Source: Lentisphaerota bacterium (lineage in GTDB: Bacteria; Verrucomicrobiota; Lentisphaeria; Oligosphaerales; JABHEG01). Taken from it: a stretch of DNA of 64,000 nt. Where the stretch lies: the NCBI GenBank assembly GCA_018676675.1, contig JABHEG010000300.1, positions 51,408 to 115,407 of the forward strand, written 5' to 3'. Position 1 is the stretch's first letter, and each line of letters begins with the position of its first letter. A program made the translations under genes and the position numbers. Below the pieces are notes generated by a model. The model ran no database searches and had not been told where the DNA came from. It worked only from the letters and a program-made list of their open reading frames with translations. Below, piece after piece: positions 1 through 8,917 of the stretch.

Positions 1-1
1 C

Positions 2-2497
2 CGCGCCGCAGGGGTCACCGACTTCGGCGCACTCCGACCACGCGGCCTGGCCATCGGCATGAAGCACGATCCCGACGTCCCTGCCCATCTGGAGCTCTTC
101 TTTGACGGCCTCCCCATGTCACTCGCACGCTGGCCTAACGACACCCCGAAAATGAGTGAACGGTACACGACTGTCGATGTCAGCAACCAAGAAACAGTCG
201 CGGACCATGGCCGAAAGGTGGCTCGTGAGTCCGACTTCTTCTCGTATACCGACCCTCGCCAGGACGCGTGGGCAAAGGAGCCGGACGCCTGGTTGTTCGG
301 GTGCTGGCAGTACCTGTTCTTCGGATCCTATAACCGGATCGATAGAATCGACACCACAACGCGCCGGATCCACATGGACTGGGGCCGCAAGACCCCCAAC
401 GAGCTCAAACGTCGCGAGTTCGCCCACGGAGCCCCCTACCAGGGAATCAACCTGCTGTGCGAGTTGGACACTCCCGGAGAGTGGTATCTCGACCGGGAGA
501 ACGGCATCCTGTTCTTCTGGCCACCTGCTGAGATCGGCCCCGGCAAGGCCGTGGTGTCCGTGCTTGAGACGCCGGTCATCACTCTTGACGAAGCCTCACA
601 CATCGTTTTCCGCGGATTGACGCTTGAGGCCGGTCGCCAGCATGGCATCACCGTGGCGGGCGGGGAGAGTGTGTTGCTGGCCGGGTGCATTATCCGCAAC
701 ATGGGCGTGAAGGGGATGCTTGTCGAAGGCACCGGTCATCAGGTTGTGGGCTGCGACCTTGAGCACCTGGGTGACGGAGGAATCACGCTGCAGGGCGGCG
801 ACACAGAAGCGCTCATGCCATCGGGCCATGTGGTGGAGAACTGCCACATTCACCACTTCGGGCGCTGGAATCGGGTCGGCTACCAGCCGGCCGTCAGCAT
901 GAAGGGAGTAGGCAGCCGAGTCTCGCATTGCCTCATCCACGACGCACCGCATCAGGCGTTCTGCGTTAAGGACAACGATAACATCGTCGAGTATTCGGAG
1001 ATTCATGATGTGTGCCACGAGGCGGGCGATGCGGGGGCCTATTACATGTACGGGACCAACGTGCAGAAAGCCCTGCTCGAGCGCGGCCAGGTCGTGCGCT
1101 ACTGCTACTGGCACGATCTGCCGCACAACGAGAGCTTCAAGAACGTGGCCAACGCGACGCGACGCGGGATCTACATCGACAGCTTCAACAGCAACATCAC
1201 CGTCTACGGCAACATCTTTCAGCGCTTCCACGGCAAGAGTGGGGCGGTCTTCTTCGGAGTATGCGACAACCGGGTCGAAAACAGCATCTTCCATCAGTGC
1301 CGGACCAGCGTGCAACTCACTGACCGCACTTGGCTTTACGGCAGGGTCAACAAAGCACCAACGTTCGTGATCGATGCGAAGCTTGCGGAGTTCGCGGCCA
1401 AACCGGCGTGGAAGCGACGCTATCCGCGCCTGGGGACGTTCCCCGCTCAAACCGCCGACACAAGCGTCTTCCTGGCCGGGAACGTGGTGGCCCGCAACAT
1501 CGCCGACGATTGCGGGGCCTTCACCACCGGATCACAGCGCACGATCGGCCTGGCCCGGATCGAGCAAAATTGGACCGCCGGGCCGCCCGGATTCCGCGAC
1601 GCAGACAATGGCGATTTCTCCATCGCCCCGAACGCTCAAGCTGCGATTGCCTGCGACTTCGAGCCACTGCCGCTGGACAAGATCGGTCTTTACCAAGATG
1701 AGCTGCGCGCGACCTGGCCCGTGGAACACCCAAGCGGAAACTACGAGACCGTGATCGTCGATTCTGACGACACGATCAAGCGCATGTCGGCCGATGAAAT
1801 GCCCGTCTGTCACAGCCGGCAGCGGACGGCAGAGATCACCATTGATGGTGAGCTTGACCCAGCGGAGTGGGGCGAGCTCGATCGCGCCTATGGTATCATT
1901 CTCAGCCGCACTCCCACCAACACGCCAACGTTGGCTCATCCCAGCTTCATGTGGATGCGCCACGATGGCGATTGCCTGTACATCGCTCTGCGCCACGAGC
2001 TCAACCCCGGCGAAACACCACGCCCCAAACCGCCAGGGAGCGCCTCCTGGTGGGGGGATGTCGACATGGCGGAGATCATCCTCGAAGGACCGTACGGGAA
2101 GACCGCTCGGGAGTGGTGGCCGAAGGACAAGCCCCACGGTCCCCTCTTCTACCTTGTGGGCGATTGTGCAGGACAGTTCGGCAGTTACAGCATTGCTGAC
2201 CTCCCGAAGACCAGAGCGGAGGGACTTCGCGGTGCGGTCCAGTACGCAGCCACGTCCGAACCCGGGAGCTGGACTGCTGAGTGGAAGATCCCTTTGGCCG
2301 CCATCTGCCTCGATCCCAAGACCACGGCCTCCTGCTGCTTCAACGTCGGCGTGCGGAAGCCGGGAACGCAGCCCCAGCCGGGCAGCGATCAGCCCGTCGC
2401 GTCAGGCGACAAGTGGTCTGTCTGGCGTGGAGCCAACGGCGCAAACTGGAAAGTCTGGAACGTCGGTCTGCTGCACTTGGGCAAGGGCGAAGAGTAG
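2..2497 (+). CDS. Right-handed beta-helix protein with C-terminal CBM9-like domain (5' truncated)
   Basis: The reading frame is open to the left window edge, so the true start lies outside; 831 residues are visible. The first residues (a face such as LELFFDGLPMSLARWPN) match the region that precedes the helix in secreted parallel beta-helix proteins of polysaccharide utilisers. The middle, roughly visible residues 170-480, has the repeating short strands and Asn/Gly/His-rich turns of a pectate-lyase-like right-handed beta-helix (for example the stretch with GHQVVGCDLEHLGDGG and NCHIHHFGRWN). The last 230 residues (from ITIDGELDPAEWGELD) look like a CBM9/DOMON-like carbohydrate-binding beta-sandwich. 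Role inferred: extracellular glycan cleavage or binding; the exact glycosidase or lyase family cannot be told. First gene of a co-directional run up to 7.1 kb. Confidence 0.8.
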   Translation, partial: RAAGVTDFGALRPRGLAIGMKHDPDVPAHLELFFDGLPMSLARWPNDTPKMSERYTTVDVSNQETVADHGRKVARESDFFSYTDPRQDAWAKEPDAWLFGCWQYLFFGSYNRIDRIDTTTRRIHMDWGRKTPNELKRREFAHGAPYQGINLLCELDTPGEWYLDRENGILFFWPPAEIGPGKAVVSVLETPVITLDEASHIVFRGLTLEAGRQHGITVAGGESVLLAGCIIRNMGVKGMLVEGTGHQVVGCDLEHLGDGGITLQGGDTEALMPSGHVVENCHIHHFGRWNRVGYQPAVSMKGVGSRVSHCLIHDAPHQAFCVKDNDNIVEYSEIHDVCHEAGDAGAYYMYGTNVQKALLERGQVVRYCYWHDLPHNESFKNVANATRRGIYIDSFNSNITVYGNIFQRFHGKSGAVFFGVCDNRVENSIFHQCRTSVQLTDRTWLYGRVNKAPTFVIDAKLAEFAAKPAWKRRYPRLGTFPAQTADTSVFLAGNVVARNIADDCGAFTTGSQRTIGLARIEQNWTAGPPGFRDADNGDFSIAPNAQAAIACDFEPLPLDKIGLYQDELRATWPVEHPSGNYETVIVDSDDTIKRMSADEMPVCHSRQRTAEITIDGELDPAEWGELDRAYGIILSRTPTNTPTLAHPSFMWMRHDGDCLYIALRHELNPGETPRPKPPGSASWWGDVDMAEIILEGPYGKTAREWWPKDKPHGPLFYLVGDCAGQFGSYSIADLPKTRAEGLRGAVQYAATSEPGSWTAEWKIPLAAICLDPKTTASCCFNVGVRKPGTQPQPGSDQPVASGDKWSVWRGANGANWKVWNVGLLHLGKGEE

Positions 2498-2571
2498 GTG
2501 GCGACCGAGCCGCGACTTCCGGGAACGGTTTCCCAGAATGCCGTTCTCGGTGCCCCAAAGAGGACTGGAAT

Positions 2572-3387
2572 ATGCCGAACTGTCAGGTGAAGACACCAGC
2601 CGAACACCGGGATTACGTCAGGGAGTTGGTCCGGATCTCGTTTCACTTTGCCTACAATTGGTGGCGGGAACACCCCGACGAGGGCATGTCCGCAGCAGTC
2701 GCCAAGCGCACACCTCTGTGCCACCATGCGCTCAACGTGATGCGCAATGAAGGGGAATCACATCCGGCGTGGCAAGACCTCCTGGCTCGGGCAGAGCTCG
2801 TCGCATCCACAGCGGCAGACGCAGCGGCGTTCGAGGAGACCATGTACGACTACTCCCGGGAGTTTGCCGACGAGCGCGCCGACAGGTTCTATCCTGAGAG
2901 CGTCGGCGTCATGCTGCAGCCAGACTGGAACGTCCGCAGCCTGAAGTACGATCCGCCCCATGAACACCTGCCGGCCGGCTACTGCAACTTCCATATCGCG
3001 AATGCACTGGCCCCCAAGTCGATCCTTGCCGACCCTCGGCATTTGCCCGAGTGTTTCCTCGAGATGATGGACCGAACCGAACAGGAGTACGGCTACCACA
3101 CGATCCACACCAGCACCTGGCTGAATGAGGAACCGCGTTGGCTGGCCCTGTTCCCACAGGAATGGCACGAGAACCTGGGGCCACGGTCAGAGACGATTCA
3201 CTGGCATTTCGGTTACTGGGGACAACTCGTCAACGCCCGGGGGACACTCAACCGGAAGGCGGCCCGGCACCTGCGTGAGCACGGAGCCCTGCGCTACCTG
3301 CCACGATCCTCCCATTGCTCGTTCACGGCGATGCGGGACCATCTGGCCGGGGTGTTGAGTCGCGGCGCTTCGCCGCAGGAAGCCTGA
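2572..3387 (+). CDS. Conserved-looking protein of unknown function, 271 aa
   Basis: I do not recognise this family. The open frame extends further upstream, but the ATG at 2572 is preceded by an AGAGGA ribosome binding site and lies after the preceding stop, so it is the likely start. No signal peptide or membrane segment is seen, so it is probably cytoplasmic. It is rich in Trp, His and Tyr, with clustered candidates for a metal or substrate site: CHHALNVMR near residue 48, HIANAL near 140, HTIHTSTW near 180 and TIHWHFGYWGQL near 215. It sits 75 bases after the beta-helix gene and 51 bases before the alanine-dehydrogenase-like gene, suggesting one operon and a role in processing the same substrate; this is inference. 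Confidence 0.7.
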   Translation: MPNCQVKTPAEHRDYVRELVRISFHFAYNWWREHPDEGMSAAVAKRTPLCHHALNVMRNEGESHPAWQDLLARAELVASTAADAAAFEETMYDYSREFADERADRFYPESVGVMLQPDWNVRSLKYDPPHEHLPAGYCNFHIANALAPKSILADPRHLPECFLEMMDRTEQEYGYHTIHTSTWLNEEPRWLALFPQEWHENLGPRSETIHWHFGYWGQLVNARGTLNRKAARHLREHGALRYLPRSSHCSFTAMRDHLAGVLSRGASPQEA

Positions 3388-3438
3388 CCGTGCCTCCGCC
3401 CACGTCCTAGAGACCCATCGATCAGGAAGCATCATCAA

Positions 3439-4572
3439 ATGGTAGAACCCAAATCACTCTGTGTCGGGATCCCGGGCGAAATCAAGCCGGGCGAGTTTCG
3501 GGTCGCGGGGACGCCGGAACACGTGCGACGCCTCCTCGGGCTCGGTTGCCCGGTCGTTGTCCAGCGTGGCGCGGGCACGGGAAGCGGCTTTGCCGATGAG
3601 GACTATGCCGCCGCGGGTGCGACTCTCACGGACACCTTGCACGATGTCTACGAACAGGCAGATCTGCTCTGGAAGGTCAAGGAAATCCTCCCCGATGAAT
3701 TTGACTTGGTCCAGGGAAAGCACATCATCTACACCTACCTGCATGCCCCGCCTCGTCGCGAGATGACGCGTGTGTTGCTGCAAAGCGGTTGCGTCGCGAT
3801 CGCCTACGAGGAGATGCTCGACAGCGAAGGACGTCACTTCGCGTTGGCGCCCATGAGTCGCCTGGCCGGCGTGGGTGCAGTGGTCGTTGCGGGCCAGTTT
3901 TGTCAGGCATTGTACCAGGGTTGTGGTAAGCTCCTGTTTCGGACCGCGGGGGTGGAGCCGGTATCCATGACCATCCTGGGCGGTGGCGTGGCCGGGAGCG
4001 CGGCGGCTGGGGCAGCGCTGTCCGCTGGGGCCAACGTAATGATCGTTGAGGCCAATCCGCAGACTGCCCGGGAACTGGAGGGTACCCACCCGGACGCCAC
4101 GGTCAGGGGCTATAGCGAGGCCATGTTGCGCGACGCGTTGCCCACGACCGACGTGCTGATCAACTGCGTGATGTGGATGCCGGGCGACTCCAAGCTTGTC
4201 ACGCGGGACATGCTGGCGTCGATGCGCGAAGGCAGCCTGATTGTGGATGTGGCCGCCGACCCGAATGGTGCGATTGAGACCACCCAGACGACAACCCATG
4301 ACGAGCCCATCCGGATCGTGGACGGTGTGCTGCACTATGCGGTTCAGAACATCCCATCGCTGTTTGCCAACACGGCAACACGATTGCTCTCTGAGGTCAC
4401 CTGGCCTGGTCTCGAACGCATTGCGCGCGATGGGCTCTGCACGGCACTTCGGGGAAGCCGTTCGCTGCTGAGCGGGGTCCAGTTCTGGAGAGGCCAAGCA
4501 GTCGGAGAGTTGCTGGCGGAAACGCAAGGCATCGCCACCATACCACACGAAGCGATTGAGGACCTGGTATGA
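3439..4572 (+). CDS. Alanine dehydrogenase / transhydrogenase-alpha family NAD(P)-dependent dehydrogenase
   Basis: 377 residues, close to the usual 370 for alanine dehydrogenase. The N-terminal AlaDh/PNT domain starts with GIPGEIKPGEFRVAGTP (Arg21 equivalent to the substrate arginine) and keeps the ADLLWKVKE lysine region and the His of YTYLHAPP (His102). The Rossmann fold shows GGGVAG at 181-186. The active-site loop reads DVAADPNGAIE, whereas bona fide alanine dehydrogenases have DxAxDQGG, so the Gln is replaced by Pro and the substrate may differ. Known family reactions are reversible oxidative deamination of alanine to pyruvate, or lysine/saccharopine-type chemistry. Its last codons overlap the next gene by four bases (ATGA), indicating translational coupling to the opine dehydrogenase. 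Confidence 0.85.
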   Translation: MVEPKSLCVGIPGEIKPGEFRVAGTPEHVRRLLGLGCPVVVQRGAGTGSGFADEDYAAAGATLTDTLHDVYEQADLLWKVKEILPDEFDLVQGKHIIYTYLHAPPRREMTRVLLQSGCVAIAYEEMLDSEGRHFALAPMSRLAGVGAVVVAGQFCQALYQGCGKLLFRTAGVEPVSMTILGGGVAGSAAAGAALSAGANVMIVEANPQTARELEGTHPDATVRGYSEAMLRDALPTTDVLINCVMWMPGDSKLVTRDMLASMREGSLIVDVAADPNGAIETTQTTTHDEPIRIVDGVLHYAVQNIPSLFANTATRLLSEVTWPGLERIARDGLCTALRGSRSLLSGVQFWRGQAVGELLAETQGIATIPHEAIEDLV

Positions 4573-5672
4573 ACACATTCGCGATCATCGGAGCAGGCAA
4601 CGGCGGCAAGGCGACTGCTGCGGATCTGGCGCTCCAGGGCAAGGCGGTCCGCTTGTTCGAGTTCCCGGAATTTGCCGCCAACATTGCTGAACTGAGGCAA
4701 TGCCCTCGACTGAACGCATCCGGTGACGTGGCCGGAGAGGCAGTTCTCGCAGGCGTCACGTCAGATCTGGCTGAGGCCGTCGAAGGGGCAGACGCGATCG
4801 TCGTGGTCACGCAAGCAACCGCGCATGAGCGTGTGGCAACAGAGCTGGCTCCCATCGTCAGGCCAAATCAGTTCGTCCTACTCAACCCAGGCTCAACGGG
4901 CGGCTCGCTGGAGTTTGCGCGCGTCTTCCGCGAGCACGGCGTTCAGGAACTCCCGCTGCTCGGGGAAACAGGCACGCTGACCTACGGTTGTCGGGGCACA
5001 GCCTCGGACGTCAACGTCTACCTGAAGGTGCGCCGGGTCGTCTACGGGACATTCCCGGCAGATCGCTCGGGCGAGGTGGCAGACGAATTGGAGGCGCTCT
5101 TCCCGGGCCTCGTCCGCGTCGCCGACGTGTTGGCAGCAGGCCTGACCAACGCCAACCCCGTCATCCATCCCGCCATCACCATCCTCAACGCCGCTCGCAT
5201 TGAGAAGGAAGGCCCGGGGATGCACTTCTACCGGGACGGTGTATCACCCTCCGTTGCCAAGCTAATCGAGAAGGTCGACCGGGAACGCATGGCTCTGATG
5301 ACCACGCTCGGGTACTCGCCCCAGACGGACGCCAAGACCAGCAAGCAGCAAGGCTATGCTGAAAGCGAGGATTACTACGAGTGCTACGCTAGAGGCGAGG
5401 TTTTCGGCGGTTTTACCAGCCCCAACACGCTCGACCATCGCTACTTCCACGAGGATATCGGCATGGGCCTCGTACTGTTCTGCACCCTCGGCAAGCTGCT
5501 CGGGGTGGCGATGCCCGCGGCCGAAGCGATCCTGCATATGGGCTCAGTGATCCAGGGCATCGACTATATTGCCAAAGCCGGTCGATCCCTGGAGTCCCTG
5601 GGTGTTGATGGTCTCAGCGTCCCCGAACTGAAGCAGTACCTGAAGACCGGAATAGCATCCCACAGTCCCTGA
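4569..5672 (+). CDS. NAD/NADP octopine/nopaline dehydrogenase family protein
   Basis: 367 residues. N-terminal Rossmann domain with GAGNGG at 8-13 and a C-terminal octopine-dehydrogenase domain. The catalytic His of the family is matched by His200 in NANPVIHPAITILN, and the Arg/Asp pair by the RYFHED motif near residue 297, with the same five-residue spacing as in N-(carboxyethyl)norvaline dehydrogenase. Family members reductively join an amino acid to a 2-oxo acid to give an opine, or run the reverse reaction. The ATG overlaps the stop of the alanine-dehydrogenase-like gene, so the two are almost certainly made together. Cytoplasmic; no signal peptide. Substrate unknown. Confidence 0.88.
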   Translation: MNTFAIIGAGNGGKATAADLALQGKAVRLFEFPEFAANIAELRQCPRLNASGDVAGEAVLAGVTSDLAEAVEGADAIVVVTQATAHERVATELAPIVRPNQFVLLNPGSTGGSLEFARVFREHGVQELPLLGETGTLTYGCRGTASDVNVYLKVRRVVYGTFPADRSGEVADELEALFPGLVRVADVLAAGLTNANPVIHPAITILNAARIEKEGPGMHFYRDGVSPSVAKLIEKVDRERMALMTTLGYSPQTDAKTSKQQGYAESEDYYECYARGEVFGGFTSPNTLDHRYFHEDIGMGLVLFCTLGKLLGVAMPAAEAILHMGSVIQGIDYIAKAGRSLESLGVDGLSVPELKQYLKTGIASHSP

Positions 5673-5735
5673 GAATAGCACGCCACGCCTTGCGGCAATG
5701 ACCTTGGTCCCAGCAGAATGGAGTACTGAGAGAGC

Positions 5736-7097
5736 ATGAAGACTCGCCTATCATTCGCGTCCACCGTGACTCTATGCGCCTCTATCTCGGCGTTCTTCGG
5801 CGTGCCCGCTTCTCACGCGGCAGAACCAACCTATCCCCACCAAGACGCCCGAGCCGCGGCTGCGGAGTTCGGCTTTGACGCAACGGCGCCAGGGTGCGCC
5901 TGGTTCATGGCATGCACCGACTCACACGTCGCCTTCCCGAAGTCACCCGAATTCCCCCGTTATGTCATCGACGACGCCAACGCGATGTCACCGTCACCAG
6001 CCTTCCTGGCGATCACCGGTGACATGATCTGCAGCGCATCATTGAGCTTTGGGCACCGGCCAAACGCGGCCCAAAAGAAGACAGCCATCAAGGAATTCGA
6101 GGCCCTCAGGGACGGGCTCCAACAGCTCAAGCCCGGGATCCCCGTGCGCTTTGCTCCGGGCAACCACGACACCTACCCCGGCGAGGTCGATCTGGCCCTC
6201 CTGCGCAGTGTCTTCCCGGAAGCAAAGCCGTACAGCACGGAGGTCCTGGCGGGCGTGCACCTCTTCTTCCTGAACGGAGCCAGTTCCGGTGACTTGGACG
6301 AAAAGCAGCAGGAATGGCTCGGCGGGAAGGCAGGCCAGCTGCTGCCGGAGGCGCAGGCCATCCTCTTCGTGCATCAACCGGCGCTTGGGAGCGTCGTGAA
6401 CGAACGCGGCATCGGGGCCGCCGTTTCCAGAGCCTTCGCCGATCATCGTGGGTTGATGTGGCTCCTGGCCGGCCATGTGCACTCGAACCGTGACAGCGTC
6501 TTCCAGTTGGCGAACACGACGATTGTGCAGACCTCGATGGCCACCTGCAGCCCCCACTATTGGGGGGGATCGCAGAAGCCGGGATACTGGATCTACTGCC
6601 TGGACAATGGTGTGGTCAAAGGGCGCATCTACCGACGCCATCCACACGGCTACCGCACCATGGCGCTGCCTGACCGCAGTCGACCCCGACCCATTCCCGT
6701 CCCATTCTCCGGACTCACTCCCGTCATACGCACCATCTTCGTCGGACAAGGCGATCGCGAGTTCCTGAGGACGGCCAGGGCCGCCGATGTCACCACCTGG
6801 TGGGGGTATATCAAGGACCTGAGCTACGCCTTCCCAAGCACGCTGTTTGAGACACCCCCGGCACGCCTTGCGGTGCTCGCCAGCCTGTCACACAATCACA
6901 AGGACCCGAAACGCCAAGGGCATCTTTTTCTCTCACCCGATGGCGAGACCTGGCAGGAGGTCTCCCTCTCGTCCCCGAGCAAGGGCAGCTACGTCATCTC
7001 CCTCCCGGCCGACATCCAGGCCGCCGATGCGATCCACGTCCGCATCACCGGCAGCGGCAATCTCGGCGGCTTCGCCTTCCTCGGCAAGGCCCTCTGA
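5736..7097 (+). CDS. Secreted calcineurin-like metallophosphoesterase
   Basis: 453 residues with a Sec signal peptide (hydrophobic core at about 5-28, cleavage probably after SHA-A). The metal-site motifs of the calcineurin-like superfamily appear in order: DSH (CTDSHV), ITGDM, GNHD, FVHQP and GHVH. The C-terminal 150 residues form an additional beta-rich domain with no motif I recognise. Substrate cannot be inferred; family members hydrolyse phosphomonoesters, phosphodiesters or nucleotides. It ends six bases from the convergent stop of the next gene, leaving no room for a separate terminator. Confidence 0.88.
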   Translation: MKTRLSFASTVTLCASISAFFGVPASHAAEPTYPHQDARAAAAEFGFDATAPGCAWFMACTDSHVAFPKSPEFPRYVIDDANAMSPSPAFLAITGDMICSASLSFGHRPNAAQKKTAIKEFEALRDGLQQLKPGIPVRFAPGNHDTYPGEVDLALLRSVFPEAKPYSTEVLAGVHLFFLNGASSGDLDEKQQEWLGGKAGQLLPEAQAILFVHQPALGSVVNERGIGAAVSRAFADHRGLMWLLAGHVHSNRDSVFQLANTTIVQTSMATCSPHYWGGSQKPGYWIYCLDNGVVKGRIYRRHPHGYRTMALPDRSRPRPIPVPFSGLTPVIRTIFVGQGDREFLRTARAADVTTWWGYIKDLSYAFPSTLFETPPARLAVLASLSHNHKDPKRQGHLFLSPDGETWQEVSLSSPSKGSYVISLPADIQAADAIHVRITGSGNLGGFAFLGKAL

Positions 7098-7103
7098 TCG
7101 ACC

Positions 7104-8705
7104 TCAGAACAGATCGTCAATGCGGACCTCGCAGCGTAGGTTGCCCTGCATGGAGGTGATCCAGACGGTGCCGGGAGTCGGTTCGAAGATGTAGGGGTAA
7201 GCAACGCGGTTACCATTGTTGATATTGCCATCCGCGTTCGTAGCGACTACAGCTGGTTTGTTCCAGGTCTTGCCCTCGTCACTGCTGACGGCGACGGACA
7301 GCTCGGTGCGGTGTTGCCTGGTCGTGGTGCCGTCGAGGACAGGACGATTCCAGACCAGAACGAGTCGCCCGTCCTGGAGGCGCTTGAGGATGCCCGGGGC
7401 GCCACTCGCCTTGATGGAGGGAGTCGGTTTGCTCCACGTCTTGCCGTCGTCCTGCGACCACGATTCGTAGAAATGCCCATGGGAACTGCGGATCAGCATC
7501 CGGATTCGCCCATCACGCAACTGGATCAAGGTCGGCTCGATCGCCCCGGCATGGTCCCCCTGCCCGCCGATGTCCAGAATGTCGCAGTAGGACCAGGTCT
7601 TGCCAAGGTCTGTGGACGCGTATGGCCGGGTGCAATGACGCCCTTCTTTCATGAGCAATTCCTGGCCGGGAACGACCAAGGCGCCCGTGTTCGTCTGAAT
7701 GATGTCGCGAATGGCCCCGCACCAGCCATCGTAGAGCTGGATCGGCTCTGACCAGGTCTCCCCCTCATCTTCGCTGCGCAGAGCGTACGTCGGCAAGCTC
7801 ATCCCGGGTAATGGCAGGTTCGTCTCTTTGTCCCATTTGTAGGTCTTCTCCGCGTCGTTCAGAAAGAGCAGAACAAGGACGCCTTCGCGAGTCCGGATCA
7901 GCGCTCGTTCGGCCCGAGTAATGAACGCCTTGGGGTCTTCGAAAAGGGCTGAGTGTCGTTCCCAGGTGGCTCCCTCGTCGCGACTGATCAATGCGTGGTG
8001 CCTGTCGAAGGTGAAAATGGCACCGTCCCCAAGACGCGTGAACGGACCTTGAGGGAGCTGTGGCAGGGCTTTGGCTCTCGGGTGAAGAATGGGTTTCTTG
8101 GCCACGAAAACGTAAGGACGTTTGTACTCCCCGGGCGTCCCTGTCGCCGCGAAAGACGTGATACGCATGGTTGCCCGGACGGGCGTGAACCCGAAACAGG
8201 GAACCGGTCCACTGTGGAAGAGCTTCTGTCTGTACGCTTCCTTGCCATCGATGGTGATCGTCAGCTCATCGCCAGTGCGGGTACAGAGGAAGTCGAAGGG
8301 TTTGCCATCGGTCACAAAGTCGGTTGGTTCGCCGATGGGTGTCCCGCGTGCGTCGTTGAACCAGGGCCCTGTGATGAAGACCTTGCCGTGTCCACCCGCG
8401 AACCCGAAAAACGTCTTCTCGCCGATAATGAACGCGGCGGCACTGCTTCGGAGCCCCGTGAGGGAAAGCCGGGCACGAATGGTGAAGTCGCCCTTTGCCA
8501 GCCCTTTGCCGGCCAGGAGCCGGTGCCCAATCGTGTTCGTCGGGGCCCCCTTGACTCCCCCCTTTGTGACCTTCCATTCAGGCCCCAGATGTTGCACGTC
8601 GACTGGCTGACCATCGCTCACAAAAGCCATGTCCTCGGCCAGGCCGGTCGCTCCCGAAAGCCATACTGCCATGCCTGCGGTCACTGCCATCACGGTGCGT
8701 GTCAT
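7104..8705 (-). CDS. Secreted sialidase/neuraminidase-like BNR-repeat protein
   Basis: 533 residues; signal peptide at 1-23 ending GLA-ED. Residues about 25-195 form a jelly-roll (concanavalin-like) domain similar to those fused to exo-sialidases and DUF1080 proteins. Residues about 205-533 hold five Asp-box motifs: SRDEGATW, SEDEGETW, STDLGKTW, SQDDGKTW and SSDEGKTW, diagnostic of a six-bladed sialidase-type propeller. Such proteins release sialic acid, KDN or other terminal sugars, or act on different glycosides; the arginine triad cannot be assigned with certainty here. Ribosome site GGGAG precedes the ATG. Confidence 0.85.
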   Translation of the reverse strand: MTRTVMAVTAGMAVWLSGATGLAEDMAFVSDGQPVDVQHLGPEWKVTKGGVKGAPTNTIGHRLLAGKGLAKGDFTIRARLSLTGLRSSAAAFIIGEKTFFGFAGGHGKVFITGPWFNDARGTPIGEPTDFVTDGKPFDFLCTRTGDELTITIDGKEAYRQKLFHSGPVPCFGFTPVRATMRITSFAATGTPGEYKRPYVFVAKKPILHPRAKALPQLPQGPFTRLGDGAIFTFDRHHALISRDEGATWERHSALFEDPKAFITRAERALIRTREGVLVLLFLNDAEKTYKWDKETNLPLPGMSLPTYALRSEDEGETWSEPIQLYDGWCGAIRDIIQTNTGALVVPGQELLMKEGRHCTRPYASTDLGKTWSYCDILDIGGQGDHAGAIEPTLIQLRDGRIRMLIRSSHGHFYESWSQDDGKTWSKPTPSIKASGAPGILKRLQDGRLVLVWNRPVLDGTTTRQHRTELSVAVSSDEGKTWNKPAVVATNADGNINNGNRVAYPYIFEPTPGTVWITSMQGNLRCEVRIDDLF

Positions 8706-8756
8706 CGCATCACTCCCTCGTTTGTAACTTCACGCCGTTTGAGCGTAAGACACGCC

Positions 8757-8860
8757 GTTGGAGAGCGGCGGTCTCCGCCGTAACACCCCCGGAGAACGGC
8801 GGTCTCCGCCGTGGCTTGGTACCAGCTCCACGAAGGACGGCCAGGATGGCCGCTCTCCAC
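8757..8860. repeat. Tandem CGGCGG-TCT-CCGCCG hairpins
   Basis: Two near-identical copies, 31 bases apart, of a perfect palindrome with arms CGGCGG and CCGCCG around TCT (8766-8780 and 8797-8811), each preceded by GGAGA. A degenerate relative (GGACGGCCAGGATGGCCG) follows at about 8836. They lie between two minus-strand genes. There is no T-run, so these look like dispersed intergenic palindromes rather than simple terminators. Confidence 0.7.
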
Positions 8861-8917
8861 TAGGGCAAGCTGCATTTTCGTGACATGACCGCCACGCTCT
8901 GCCGCGGAGGACGTCCA

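Noticed and set aside
3454..4578. Long open frame of 374 codons on the minus strand
   Set aside because: Antisense shadow of the alanine-dehydrogenase-like gene; its product has no recognisable features and the plus-strand gene has full motifs.
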